A stretch of DNA of 64,000 nucleotides, from positions 4,488,340 to 4,552,339 of the forward strand of contig ML133420.1 of the NCBI GenBank assembly GCA_003864495.1, written 5' to 3'. A program made the position numbers and the translations under genes. The notes below the pieces were generated by a model that saw nothing but the letters and a program-made list of their open reading frames with translations, did no database searches and was not told the origin of the DNA. The DNA comes from Nemopilema nomurai. Its lineage: Eukaryota; Cnidaria; Scyphozoa; Rhizostomeae; Rhizostomatidae. Positions 14,001 to 24,072 of this stretch are shown one piece after another (position 1 is the stretch's first letter; every line of letters begins with the position of its first letter).

Positions 14001-15798
14001 AAATATTAAAACAGTTTGGCTGAAGAGCAATACATCAACTTTTGCAGTTTTAAGTTTTGTTTTGTGCTTTTGCTTTTTCATTTTACTTATTAAATAATTT
14101 TTGGGCGTAGAGTCCCAAGCCGTCCAAGAAGAAATGTTTTCCCCTGGACGTAGATCCAACTTCACTTTGATTTATGTTCAAGTTGAATTTTGGCGATAAC
14201 CAGAATTGAAACATTTTCTGTCTTTGCATCTTTTTGCACTACTTGATCATTGTCTTCTTTTAAAGGTGCAAAGACTTGATAAGTCCAGCTCACTTTTGGA
14301 AGGGCAGCTTTTGACGATGAGGACGGACTATGAAAAGTCATCGGGAGAATTAGCACAAAGGGAAAAAGAGCTAGAGATGCTAAAAGAGAAACTGAAGGCA
14401 CGGGAAGATCGAGAAGGCGATGCCGGAGAGCTTAGCAGCACGGAGAGTGCGCGATGCGAGATCGAACGCAAGGAGTCGGAGCTGCGGAGGCTGCGCTCAA
14501 GCCTGGAAGACATTCGGAACGTCCATTGCACCAATGAGGACCGGATCAAGGCGCTGCAGAACAAAATCGAAGGAGTGACCCAGTTCCTGTCGACAAGAGA
14601 GGAACCCATACCAGAGGAGGAGCCTGGGTCCGAGGAGACGCCAGGTAGCAAAAAGGAGCAGTTGCTCGTGGTGAGAGAGATCGAGTTGAAGACATCGCAG
14701 GCGCAGTTTTGTGACGCAAAGGACTTGAGGGGGCGGGGAGAGGACAAAGATGTCTCCAGAAAGCTGCAGAGTAAAGAGAAGGAAAACAATTATTTGCAGT
14801 CAGTTGTGCGAGAATTGAAAATGGAGTTGATGTCGGTGCAGAAAAGTCTTTCGCACGAAGATAAATGGCGGTCAAAGTTCAACAACATGATCGACGGCAA
14901 GCAGTATTCAAGGGCTTCGGCTAGTCATGCTCCTTCCCAGCTGCCTTCTTATGAGAATGAAAAGATGCGGCGTCGCAATGTCGAATATCAGCAAATCAGA
15001 CGAACATACCGTGGGGAATCGGACCAGATGACGGCGAGTAGCGAGGAGAGGCCGCTCGTCTCCGTCAACTCTCCGAAGCATTTTGGATATCCTCAAATGA
15101 TGCTACACGAACAATACCCGCACGACTGTGAAATCTGTGCCATGGAGTCGGTGTCGGGCGCATCAACGTACTTGTGCTCGGATGAAGAGTGCGACTGCAA
15201 TTACGCGTCGTGCGAAATGTCGGACACGTCTTTTGCATCCGACGACGAATACGAGCGGAGTGGAATGGTCTCGCCTGGATTCAAAGGAGTTTTTTCAAAA
15301 GAAGCCAGAAACGTTTCACTACAGGAAGCAACATTCGCCATAAAGAATCAGCATGAGATGAATGCTAGACGAGGGGATGCCTCACCATTGCTCTTCCACA
15401 ATCCAGCTTCATCTCCAAGGCATACCAGCAAAGGCAACTACTCTTTTGATTATGACCGGCCAGTTGCTAAGTACACTGTCACCAACTTAACAAGATCCAA
15501 TTCAGCTCGTTCTGCGTCACGTCCGTCATCCTCTTCTTCCAATCATTTCACTGACAGGAGGTTCAGTTTGGAAAGGAGGTCCCTTGAGAGGCGGCCACGT
15601 TCAGATGGATCCTCATTCTACCCACGAGAACACCTTTCGCCTCAGCACGACCCCCCGGCTTTCAAGTCGTCACATTCTCAGCAGTCGTCAGATGAGTGCT
15701 CTAGCTTAAGTTCGGGAAGTGGGCCTTGCTCCGGAGCAGACTGTCAACATGACTGCAAGAAGCGCAGGTCGAGCAGATTAAAGGGCAAGCTGGTTTGA
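11040..15798 (+). CDS. Large coiled-coil protein with Ser-rich, Cys-containing tail; unrecognised
   Basis: Two coding exons, 11040-13928 and 14266-15798, join in phase 0 at a GAG|GTGAGA donor and a TTTTAAAG|GTG acceptor, giving 1,473 residues. The start is the ATG five bases after an acceptor (TTTTATTCCAG), so at least one upstream non-coding exon is likely. Residues 1-40 are non-coiled. About 40-620 is heptad-rich, Lys/Glu-rich coiled coil with recurrent LE, EK and RE patterns. About 620-900 looks helical but less repetitive and may be globular. Coiled coil resumes until about residue 1150. The tail is Ser/Arg-rich and includes a cysteine cluster (HDCEICAMES, CSDEECDCNYASC) and ends in basic KKRRSSRLKGKLV. 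The architecture suggests a cytoskeletal, centrosomal or Golgi scaffold, but I recognise no family and assign no function. Long open frames on the opposite strand here are shadows of this gene. Confidence 0.85.
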
Positions 15799-15897
15799 TA
15801 CAGCCTTTGGTAAGAGTCCTCGTAGTACCACCTCGCATGATGTTTCGCTTGAAGCAGTTTGTTTGTGGGTAGCCCATCAACAGACACGAAGAGCAGA

Positions 15898-16038
15898 GCC
15901 AGCACATAGCAGACACATAGCGAGCACATGGCAGACACATAGCGAGCACATAGCAGACACATAGCGAGCACATAGCAGACACAGCGAGCACATAGCAGAC
16001 ACAGCGAGCACATAGCAGACATCTGGCAAGCACATAGC
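15898..16038. repeat. Minisatellite, AGCACATAGCAGACACAT-type units
   Basis: Tandem imperfect copies of AGCACATAGC and AGACACATAGCG-like half-units begin about 100 bp after the stop of the coiled-coil gene, probably in its 3' UTR. Unit lengths vary between about 18 and 23 bp. The open frames across the repeat on the minus strand are cysteine-rich by-products of the repeat, not genes. Confidence 0.8.
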
Positions 16039-16039
16039 A

Positions 16040-18380
16040 AACCCGCAATGAACGTTTGCAATCAGTCAATAGCAAAATCGATATCTATCTCTAGATTTTT
16101 TGTCACCAATCAACGATTGCTACATTTAGGTGAATATGATTTCGTACAAATTATTACCATGCGCAAGGCGATTGTAAGAGTAAAATGTGTTTTATCTGTT
16201 GAAAAGATTTTGCATTTGAAATTAATTTATTTCACTCTTAAGTGTAATGCATTAAAGCCATGTTCTTCTCGTGATTCGAGAGTGAGCAAGTTTTGTCAGT
16301 TTACTGTCATTTTCGCCTCCCCCTATCCTGTCAATTTCACGCAATTGTCATATCTGGCAGAAATGAGCTTTTCTCGCGCATAGAAGATTGGAACAAAGTG
16401 GTTGTGGCTTTCTTCTAGCAATTCTCATGGGATGCGCAATCTCCACCTACCGCACAGTTATGAACTAGCAGGAGGGTGCATGATAATTTTTGCTTTTCCA
16501 GTTACTGAGGGGTGGAAGCAACATTTTTTCAAGTCAAGGTGCTCCAAAAGGTCGAGGGAAGACCTACAAAACCAACTTTTTTCAGACCTGTTGCTCAGCA
16601 AATGATTTTTAGGGCCATCAACTTTAAGGCGATGAAGCAGCCTCTGCAGCTGGACTCGAAGTTCAATCATCATAATTATTATTTCTGATTGATATATAGA
16701 GGAAGTTGAGAATTGTCAAAGTTACGCAAAAGGATTATCCATAATGAATTAATTTTGAAACAGGCCACCTAAACACTGAAAACTGAAAGGCGAGTTAGTT
16801 TTAGAGAGAGGAATAGTTGTATAAAAGCAAGGAATAATTTTAGAGAGAGGAATAAAGGCAAGGTTAATTCCTAAAGGGTCGTTCTTCATTCATTCGTTAA
16901 ATCTTTTCTTCGTCTTTCCTTAACTTGCGAATTCAGATAACGAATTCCCCTTGTGTATTGCCATCAAGATTTTATGAAGTAATCACACTGCAAATCTCCT
17001 AAGAAACCAGCTTCAAGAAGAACAAGGGCACTTAATGTCCTCAAATATGTGGAAAGGCTCACATTGCTAACTTAAGAAAGGTTTGTAATAGTATTGCATC
17101 AACACTTAATTGTTTTGCATCAACACGTATTAGGCACATTAATCACCAGAGCTTATCAGGTTCAATAGCAATCTATCTACCAAACGAAGGAAGCGTTCCT
17201 CGGGTTTGCCTTTCTCTTCTCCTTATCAGATTATTAACTCTAAATGGCCAAGAAAGGTGAATGGTGTCTTGGAATACCAAAACTATACGTTGAAGCAGAA
17301 AGTGCCAATACAGTGTGTTTGGTCTTTGGAAATAGAATCTCCACAATCAATATAATGCAATGCTAAGTGACATCAAGTATATCAAGCGATTTTGCGAGTT
17401 GATGAGGGATATGAATATTGAAGACTTGTGCTGAATGAATGAGAAGGGAGAAAGTAGCGTGAATAAAGTTGGCATAGATTAAAACAAGTAAGACACTACA
17501 CGCTCAATGCAATACAACACGCAAAAGCTGCTGAGTCAGGTAAATATTTGGTCAATTATTCTCTCGGTAAACGAGAATCACTTTAGCTTGGCAACAGAAA
17601 CAGGTTCTTATAAAGATTATTGCAAGAGATTGAAATACTTTCGCAAACTTTGACGTAAATGTTAGCTCCTGCCAACAGGTGCAATTTTAAAAGTAGAAAA
17701 CCATTTTAAACGAAAAACAAAATTAAATTATGTAGTATTCTTGGTTAATAGAAATTATGCTAAACAATTTGCATTTGGTTGTCTTGGAAGCATTTGGGCA
17801 TTAACTCAAGTTAATCTTGACTCCGTGTGTCAATGTGTATTGGGGGTCTATAACATTATATTACATAATTCATATGAGAAACGAATGGATTCGTTCAGCA
17901 AGTCTCGTGCTCTGTAAATCGCAAGGTTTTGCTTTGTAAAAATTTCGGTGAATGAGTGAAGTCGAAAACTTTTGCTTCTGTTGCAAAAATTTTTACACCT
18001 GTCTATATTGCCCCATTGTCACAATGCTACTGCCTATGATCTATTTACTTGAAACCTTTGTCATGGAACTGTTTTACAGGGCCAACCAGACAACTGAATT
18101 ACTAACGCATGCCTGGAAGGTATAACTGCTTTGCATTTTTCTTTGTGAAAGGTAGTTGTACCTAAGTGGACACCTCGGTTATTCGAAGTCAACATTGGCC
18201 ACTGAGGCCAGTGTAAAAGAAAAATGATTAACCTCTTTCTAGAAACTGTGGAAACTTATCAAGAGCAACGGTCATAAAGCTACTGTCAAAAAGACATGCA
18301 CACAGGATGCTTTTTATAAAACTATCGCCACAAAACTATTGCTGCAGAACAGTTTGGTTCTCTCCTTGCATTTAGGAAGG
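16040..18380. other. Intergenic, no gene seen
   Basis: AT-rich sequence between the convergent coiled-coil and PH-domain genes. An imperfect duplication of TTTTAGAGAGAGGAATA flanks a TATAAAAG motif at about 16,799-16,854. Short open frames at 16.0-16.7 kb have no recognisable features. Confidence 0.5.
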
Positions 18381-18385
18381 AAAGG

Positions 18386-18393
18386 TATAAAAG
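18386..18393 (+). promoter_or_regulatory. TATA-box-like motif TATAAAAG
   Basis: GGTATAAAAGGG matches a strong TATA box. It lies 105 bp before an ATG at 18498 that opens a 56-codon frame antisense to the 3' end of the PH-domain gene. Whether it drives transcription is unknown. Confidence 0.35.
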
Positions 18394-18505
18394 GGTGAAT
18401 AGGTTTCATTCCAAGTTCGCCGCAATATAAATTGTTCACTTTCAATCGCAAGGATTTGAGATTTCATCAGCATTAAAAAGCCTTCAAAATCTTGAAAATG
18501 AGTCG

Positions 18506-19687
18506 TCATTTCTTGATTGTTTCCAACTGGAATTTTTCTACCAGATTCTTCCTGTGCCTCCTCTCCCTTCTAGTTGCGGGCGGGGCCGAGTTCTCCCTCC
18601 TGGTTACCGTATTTTTTCGCATCACCTCGAGTGAAGTCCAACTATGCGACTTGACATTATCCGGGTAGATTCGGTACGCCCTGTCAACATGCCGGGACGA
18701 TGCTTCGTCTAGGTCCAGTGTGCCAGGGATCAGCGTCGCCTCTCTGCCGGCACTATCCTTCCTTTGAATCGATTTCCTATTGTGTTCCCGTTCCATGTCC
18801 GTCGCACAAACGTTGATGGAAACAGTCTTCTTTTTCCCTTGGCTGCTGTTGCTTCCCGTACTCGTCGTTCTAGCTATACTCATATTCCCATTGTAACCGC
18901 TTCGAGCCTCCTTCCCAGGGTTTTCCAGTTGCTCAGCGTCATCTAAATCTTCAATTTCAAGATCGTTGTCTGCAAAAGATAACTTTCTCCCTCTAGTCTC
19001 AAACAGCGCTGGAGCCTTTTCTTCCCGAATGGCTGATTTGTTAGTAAGCAACAGCGAATCATTGTCCTGATGCAGGCGTACTGCGTGGGAGGAATGGCTC
19101 AATGCTCCTTCGTCCTCCGATTCCGATAAATTCTCAGAGGTTTGCGCACAGCGTCCATTTAGGTGTCCATTTTGTCGGGCAGAATGTTGCCCCCTGAGGG
19201 AATGATTGTCACGGGACGCCTTCGACGGTAGTCGGTCTTCCTTCCTTGCTAGTTTCCCTCTGCAGTATCGGGTAGGAACGAATTTCGGCGGTGGCTCTGG
19301 AGGTTTTCTCGCAACGGCAAGGCGCAAAGTGCATACCCAACGATACCGTTGAAAGTTTGTCTCACACTTGAATTGGTAGTTTAACTTCCCCATTTTCAAG
19401 TAAAACGGAAACCGGTAACACGTTTTTCGCATATATCCCACGGTTGCGTCCGGCGTTAGTTCCAACATCGTGCAGTTGTTCTCAATGATTTTTCCAGTCT
19501 GGGGATCTTTTCTGTTAAAAATCAAATATGTATCGCAAAGAACCGCATAATATTCGGTCCAAACGCGCGAAGCTTCTTTCTTCAGCAGCACTTCCCGATA
19601 GTAGATCTTTTCCGGATGTGGAACCGAGCTTGGAATTTGAAATTCCATTGAGAAAACGGGGGTATTTAAGCAGCCTGGCTGCTCCAC
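18506..19687 (-). CDS. PH-domain protein, 393 residues
   Basis: Single uninterrupted frame from ATG 19687 to TGA 18506. Residues about 27-128 form a pleckstrin-homology domain: YYREVLLKKE at strand 1, WTEYYAVLCDTYLIF at strands 2-3, YRFPFYLKMGKLNYQF in the later strands, and RYRWVCTLRLAVAR as the C-terminal helix with its invariant Trp. The remaining ~260 residues are low-complexity and charged, with Ser/Thr-rich stretches (STGSNSSQGKKK) and acidic segments (LEIEDLDDAEQLE), and look disordered. A PH domain suggests phosphoinositide or protein binding at membranes and a signalling-adaptor role; I cannot name the family more closely. The true start could be the second Met (residue 14), and an upstream exon is possible. 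Confidence 0.75.
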   Translation of the reverse strand: MEQPGCLNTPVFSMEFQIPSSVPHPEKIYYREVLLKKEASRVWTEYYAVLCDTYLIFNRKDPQTGKIIENNCTMLELTPDATVGYMRKTCYRFPFYLKMGKLNYQFKCETNFQRYRWVCTLRLAVARKPPEPPPKFVPTRYCRGKLARKEDRLPSKASRDNHSLRGQHSARQNGHLNGRCAQTSENLSESEDEGALSHSSHAVRLHQDNDSLLLTNKSAIREEKAPALFETRGRKLSFADNDLEIEDLDDAEQLENPGKEARSGYNGNMSIARTTSTGSNSSQGKKKTVSINVCATDMEREHNRKSIQRKDSAGREATLIPGTLDLDEASSRHVDRAYRIYPDNVKSHSWTSLEVMRKNTVTRRENSAPPATRRERRHRKNLVEKFQLETIKK

Positions 19688-19699
19688 ACATGCGAATGT

Positions 19700-21118
19700 C
19701 TTGTCCTGCCTTGTGATCCAGCCTGGGGTTCATTACCGGTTTTCATGGCTGCTTGACAACAAAGTGCAAGAAGACATCATTTTGGCAAAGCTAAATTGCG
19801 GTGCCCCTCAGTGCACATCCAGAATGCGTTGTATCACGTCATGTGAACCGTCTCCTTCTGCTATTCATATGGGCCTAAATGATTTGCCTTCCCTCGTTCA
19901 CGTATAGCAACAGGCTTGTTAATTCGTGGTTTCCAATTTGCGATTCATTTGAAGGATACGAGCCATTGGTTCTTCGATTACAAACGATCAGAAGTTGTGT
20001 AGATAATCCAACTTATCCAAATAACTTTAGCGTTCAGCGTCAACAAAACATCGGCGCTTACCCACAGCTCAGACTAGTCAATTCTAGGGAAACTTGAAGT
20101 TGTGTGTGTATTGACAAAAACCAGTTAAGGTGAATTAAATCCCGAAGGTTTGCAATTAAACTTGAAATGGCAGCGGGTAGTCGCATTGAAGACTTGTTTC
20201 CGTTCATTGGAGGCGATTGCTTGGGTTGGTAGCCTGTCATGACGCCGACAGCCAAAACGAGGCTCGGCAGCACTGGGTCGTTCTTTCTGCCTGCTACCGG
20301 GACCGAAGTCGAACAAGACAGATTTTGGTACACTCCATTTTTGGAACTCTAGTTGTGGTCAGTCATTGTCGCGCGATGAGGAAGAGTCCACAGACAGCCG
20401 CGACAGAAGTAAGCCTCGAATACCCGGTTTCATCAAAAAGGGTAAATAAAGAATTTGAGCATTTGTGTTTCAATGGATGATCAGTACCTATGTTTCAACT
20501 TTCAAAGACTATAGGTTGCCACAAAAAGGGTCATCAGCCATAAAGCACTTGAACGCACCATGATGCGCCTGATGTGAGGCCTCCAGTGAACAATGCCCCG
20601 ATTCAGAAATGAAAGCAGGCGAACAGCCTCCGCTGACGCTAATTTGTGCGCATCTTTTGGCATCACGACGCAGCTCGCAGGGCACGGGTGGCAGTATTGC
20701 TTGCGGGGCAGTTCCCACAACTGTTATTGCCAGTCTTTTGCGGACAAACCTGAATTAGACAGTCGCATTAATAATGCACTCGTGAAAACACACCAAGAAC
20801 CAGTTATTGTTTTAGCTAAGAAACCTTGACGAGGCCACAAGAGGTCTCAACGTGACGGCGTCACAAATATCCATTCTTAGAATTTTTCAATTTGGAAAAC
20901 ATTATCTATGAAAATTCCGTTGGATTAGGCAAAATTATCAAGGTCAATTGTGCACTGGTTTGTGACCCGGACGAAGAAAGACGCTGTTATAAATCGGTCC
21001 TGAAGAATGAGATAATGTTTTCCATTATCTCGTCTGGCTACCGAAAAGTACAAAAATGTGAATATCTAAAACCAATGTGTATAATTAGAGGACGCTACCC
21101 AAGTCCACAAGCCTTTTA
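19700..21118. other. Intergenic, no gene seen
   Basis: Only short overlapping open frames on both strands without domains, signal peptides or coherent splice signals. The stretch may include upstream exons or the promoter of the PH-domain gene. Confidence 0.45.
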
Positions 21119-22439
21119 AGTCGCTCTTAGTTGGACGTTTCCAAACAGAACGCTTCGAAACTAATCAATGGGACGTTTCCAAACAGAACGCTTCCAAACT
21201 TATCAATGGGACGTTTCCAAACAGAATGCTTCCAAACTAATCGTTCTTAATTGGACGTTTCCAAACAGAACGCTTCCAAACTAATCGATGGGACGTTTCT
21301 AAACAGAACGCTTCCAAACTAATCGTTCTTAATTGGACGTTTCCAAACAGAATGCTTCCAAACTAATCGTTTCTTAATTGGACGTTTCCAAACAGAATGC
21401 TTCCAAACTAATCGCTTCTTAATTGGACGTTTCCAAACAGAATGCTTCCAAACTAATCGCTTCTTAGTTGAACGTTTCCAAACAACGCTTCCAAACTAAT
21501 CGCTTCTTAATTGGACGTTTCCAAACAGAACGCTTCCAAACTCATCGCTTCTTAATTGGACGTTTCCAAACAGAATGCTTCCAAACTAAACTTCTTAGTT
21601 GAACGTTTCCAAACAACGCTTCCAAACTAATCGCTTCTTAATTGGACGTTTCCAAACAGAATGCTTCCAAACTAATCGTTCTTAATTGGACGTTTCCAAA
21701 CAGAATGCTTCCAAGCTAATCGCTTCTTAGTTGAACGTTTCCAAACAGAATGCTTCCAAACTAATCGTTCTTAATTGGACATTTCCAAACAGAATGCTTC
21801 CAAACTAATCGCTTCTTAGTTGAACGTTTCCAAACAGAACGCTTCCAAACTAATCGCTTCTTAGTTGAACGTTTCCAAACAGAACGCTTCCAAACTAATC
21901 GCTTCTTAATTGGACGTTTCCAAATAGAATGCTTCCAAACTTATCGCTTCTTAGTTGAACGTTTCCAAACAGAACGCTTCCAAACTAATCGCTTCTTAAT
22001 TGGACGTTTCCAAACAGAATGCTTCCAAACTAATCGCTTCTTAGTTGAACGTTTCCAAACAACGCTTCCAAACTAATCGCTTCTTAGTTGAACGTTTCCA
22101 AACAGAACGCTTCCAAACTAATCGCTTCTTAGTGAAACGTTTCCAAAAAGAACGCTTCCAAACTAATCGCTTCTTAGTTGAACGTTTCTAAACAGAACGC
22201 ATCCAAACTAATAAATGGAACGTTCGCAAACAGAACGCTTCCAAACTAATCGCTTCTAAGTCTAAGGTTCCCAAACAGAACGCTTCTAAACTAATCAATG
22301 GGACATTTCTAAAGAGAACGCTTCCAAACTAATCGTTCTTAATTGGACGTTTCGAAACAGAATGCTTCCAAACTAATCGCTTCTTAGTTGAACGTTTCCA
22401 AACAGAATGCTTCCAAACTAATCGTTCTTAATTGGACGT
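21119..22439. repeat. Satellite array, left block, ~44-45 bp monomers
   Basis: About 30 tandem monomers with core ACGTTTCCAAACAGAA, YGCTTCCAAACTAATCG and a variable linker (TTCTTAGTTGA or TTCTTAATTGG; rarely AATGG). Monomers of 44 and 45 bp alternate. The array is cut at 22439 by the BEL/Pao element and continues directly after it. Confidence 0.97.
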
Positions 22440-22864
22440 TGTTAAAAAGGTTTCCAAGCTTGCTGTTGTATGTTAATTCGCTGTTTGTATAGTAATCAAC
22501 GCTTATATTGCACTCAGATATTGGCTTTTGCACATGCACTTGCATTTAAATTCTTAGCATTTTTAGGGAGAAAAGATTTTCCTCCCTATTGTATTCACTT
22601 AAATATATAACTCGTTATTATAATTTAGGAGCAGAGTGACGGAAGGAGCGTAGGAGATGAGTGAAGTATGAAAGAAGAAAAAGAGCGAAAACGAAGAGAA
22701 AAATAAGCGGATTGAAAGTGTTATCGAGAGAACGTTAAGGAGGCCTTCGCAACGCATCGCAGTTGTTTTAAGATTTATTTATAACCAGTTTGTTATTCAA
22801 GGTTTATTCCTTTTCTTATTGTTGAACTCACCGCCGAAAGGGCAAATTGCTGCCTTTTCGAACA
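22440..22864 (+). repeat. 5' LTR of the BEL/Pao element
   Basis: 425 bp, TGTT...AACA ends. It differs from the 3' LTR at two sites (AACGTTAAGG versus AACGTTTAGG, and CTCACCGCC versus CTCAGCGCC). Confidence 0.95.
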
Positions 22865-22882
22865 TGGTCCACCGAGCCGGAT
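22865..22882 (+). promoter_or_regulatory. Primer-binding site of the BEL/Pao element
   Basis: TGGTCCACCGAGCCGGAT directly abuts the 5' LTR. Its complement ends in CCA and looks like the 3' end of a tRNA, most like tRNA-Tyr from memory (CCGGCT T-stem); the tRNA identity is tentative. Confidence 0.7.
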
Positions 22883-22913
22883 TGAAGATCGATACATTGT
22901 AATAGTTCTTAGC

Positions 22914-24072
22914 ATGGATCTTGCCCAGCAGAAAAGAATTCGGGCTGGAGTGCGGGCTTCAGTGTCAAGATTGATTACGAAGATTGAACGATGCTTGTTG
23001 GCATACAGTGACGACACAGACAGGAAGACCTTGCGGCAGTTGAAAGGACAACTTGAGGAGAAAGAAAAGTTTTTGAAGAAACTTGACCAAGATATTTTGG
23101 TTCACGTTAGCAAAGATGAGGGGAGCGAGGATGCTTGTGAAAATGAAATTGAGGATGCAGCCAAATTCAATGAAAGAATAGGCCTTCTTAGTCTGACTAT
23201 TTCGGATCAACTTGAGCAGACGGCAAATAATCTGACTAGTCCAGTAACACCAAGCAGCATATCAACGGAATCAAGTGAATCGTCAGCAAGAAAAGCGAGA
23301 GTAAAGCTACCACAGCTCGAGGTTAAGAAGTTTGGCGGCAAGGCCGAGGAATGGACAGAATTTTGGGACAACTTCGAAAGCAGTGTGCACGAAAACGATG
23401 AGCTTACGGCTGTGGATAAATTTTCGTACTTAAAGTCCTTGTTGCTTGAACCGGCCAGGTCTGTAATTTCTGGATTCAAGTTAACAGCGGAAAATTACCA
23501 ATCAGCGATTGATCTTCTTCGTCAACGATACGCAAAACCTGCGGTTATAAAGCGTGCCCATTTGAACAAGTTACTCACTACAGAGAAAATTCACAACGAA
23601 AACAACGTGCCGCGACTTCGTGCCCTTTACGACTTGATCGAGACCAACATTCGCGGGCTTGATGCCTTGGGAATTGATGAGGATGCGTACTGTTCAGTTG
23701 TTGTGCCTGTTTTAATGGAAAAACTGCCTCAGGATTTCAGATTAAACATGATTAGAGGAGCAGCGAGTCCTTCATCTTATGAAGATTGGAGCGTTAGAAA
23801 ACTTGTTGGACGCGTTCAGGAGGGAGCTGGATATAAGAGAAGTTCAGCAACCGATGCTTAGGGCGGCAGGAGGATCGACGGAACACGGGATTGCTAAATC
23901 AAGTTCAACGAGAGAGCCAGCAAGATCTGCAAGTGCCTTGATGACGAGCGACAGGAAGCCAAGATGCGCCTTTTGCAATGATTTTCACAAAGAAGAGGAC
24001 TGTAAGAAGGTTTTAGATTTGAACGCTCGTAAGAATGTTTTGAGAAAATACGCTAGGTGTTTCTGTGTTTAA
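22914..24072 (+). pseudogene. BEL/Pao gag region, frameshifted
   Basis: ATG 22914 opens a 315-codon frame with the family's N-terminal signature (RIRAGVRASVSRLITKIE) and a capsid-like segment (KFGGKAEEWTEFWDNFESSV). An apparent extra base at about 23793 throws the frame off: ORF 1 ends at 23861, while the natural continuation (LLDAFRRELDIRE) is in the neighbouring frame. That frame carries the first zinc knuckle (CAFCNDFHKEEDC) and then stops at 24072, where a base seems to be missing at about 24063 within the next knuckle. These look like random damage, because neither site resembles a classical slippery sequence, but programmed shifting is not excluded. Confidence 0.85.

Noticed and set aside
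11027..14875. Ser/Phe-rich open frames on the minus strand up to 203 codons
   Set aside because: Antisense shadows of the Lys/Glu-rich coiled-coil gene; their composition is exactly what antisense reading predicts.
15701..16075. Cysteine/leucine-rich open frames (CYVLAMCLLCARYV-like repeats)
   Set aside because: Created by translation of the AGCACATAGC minisatellite; the repeat length varies and there is no gene context.
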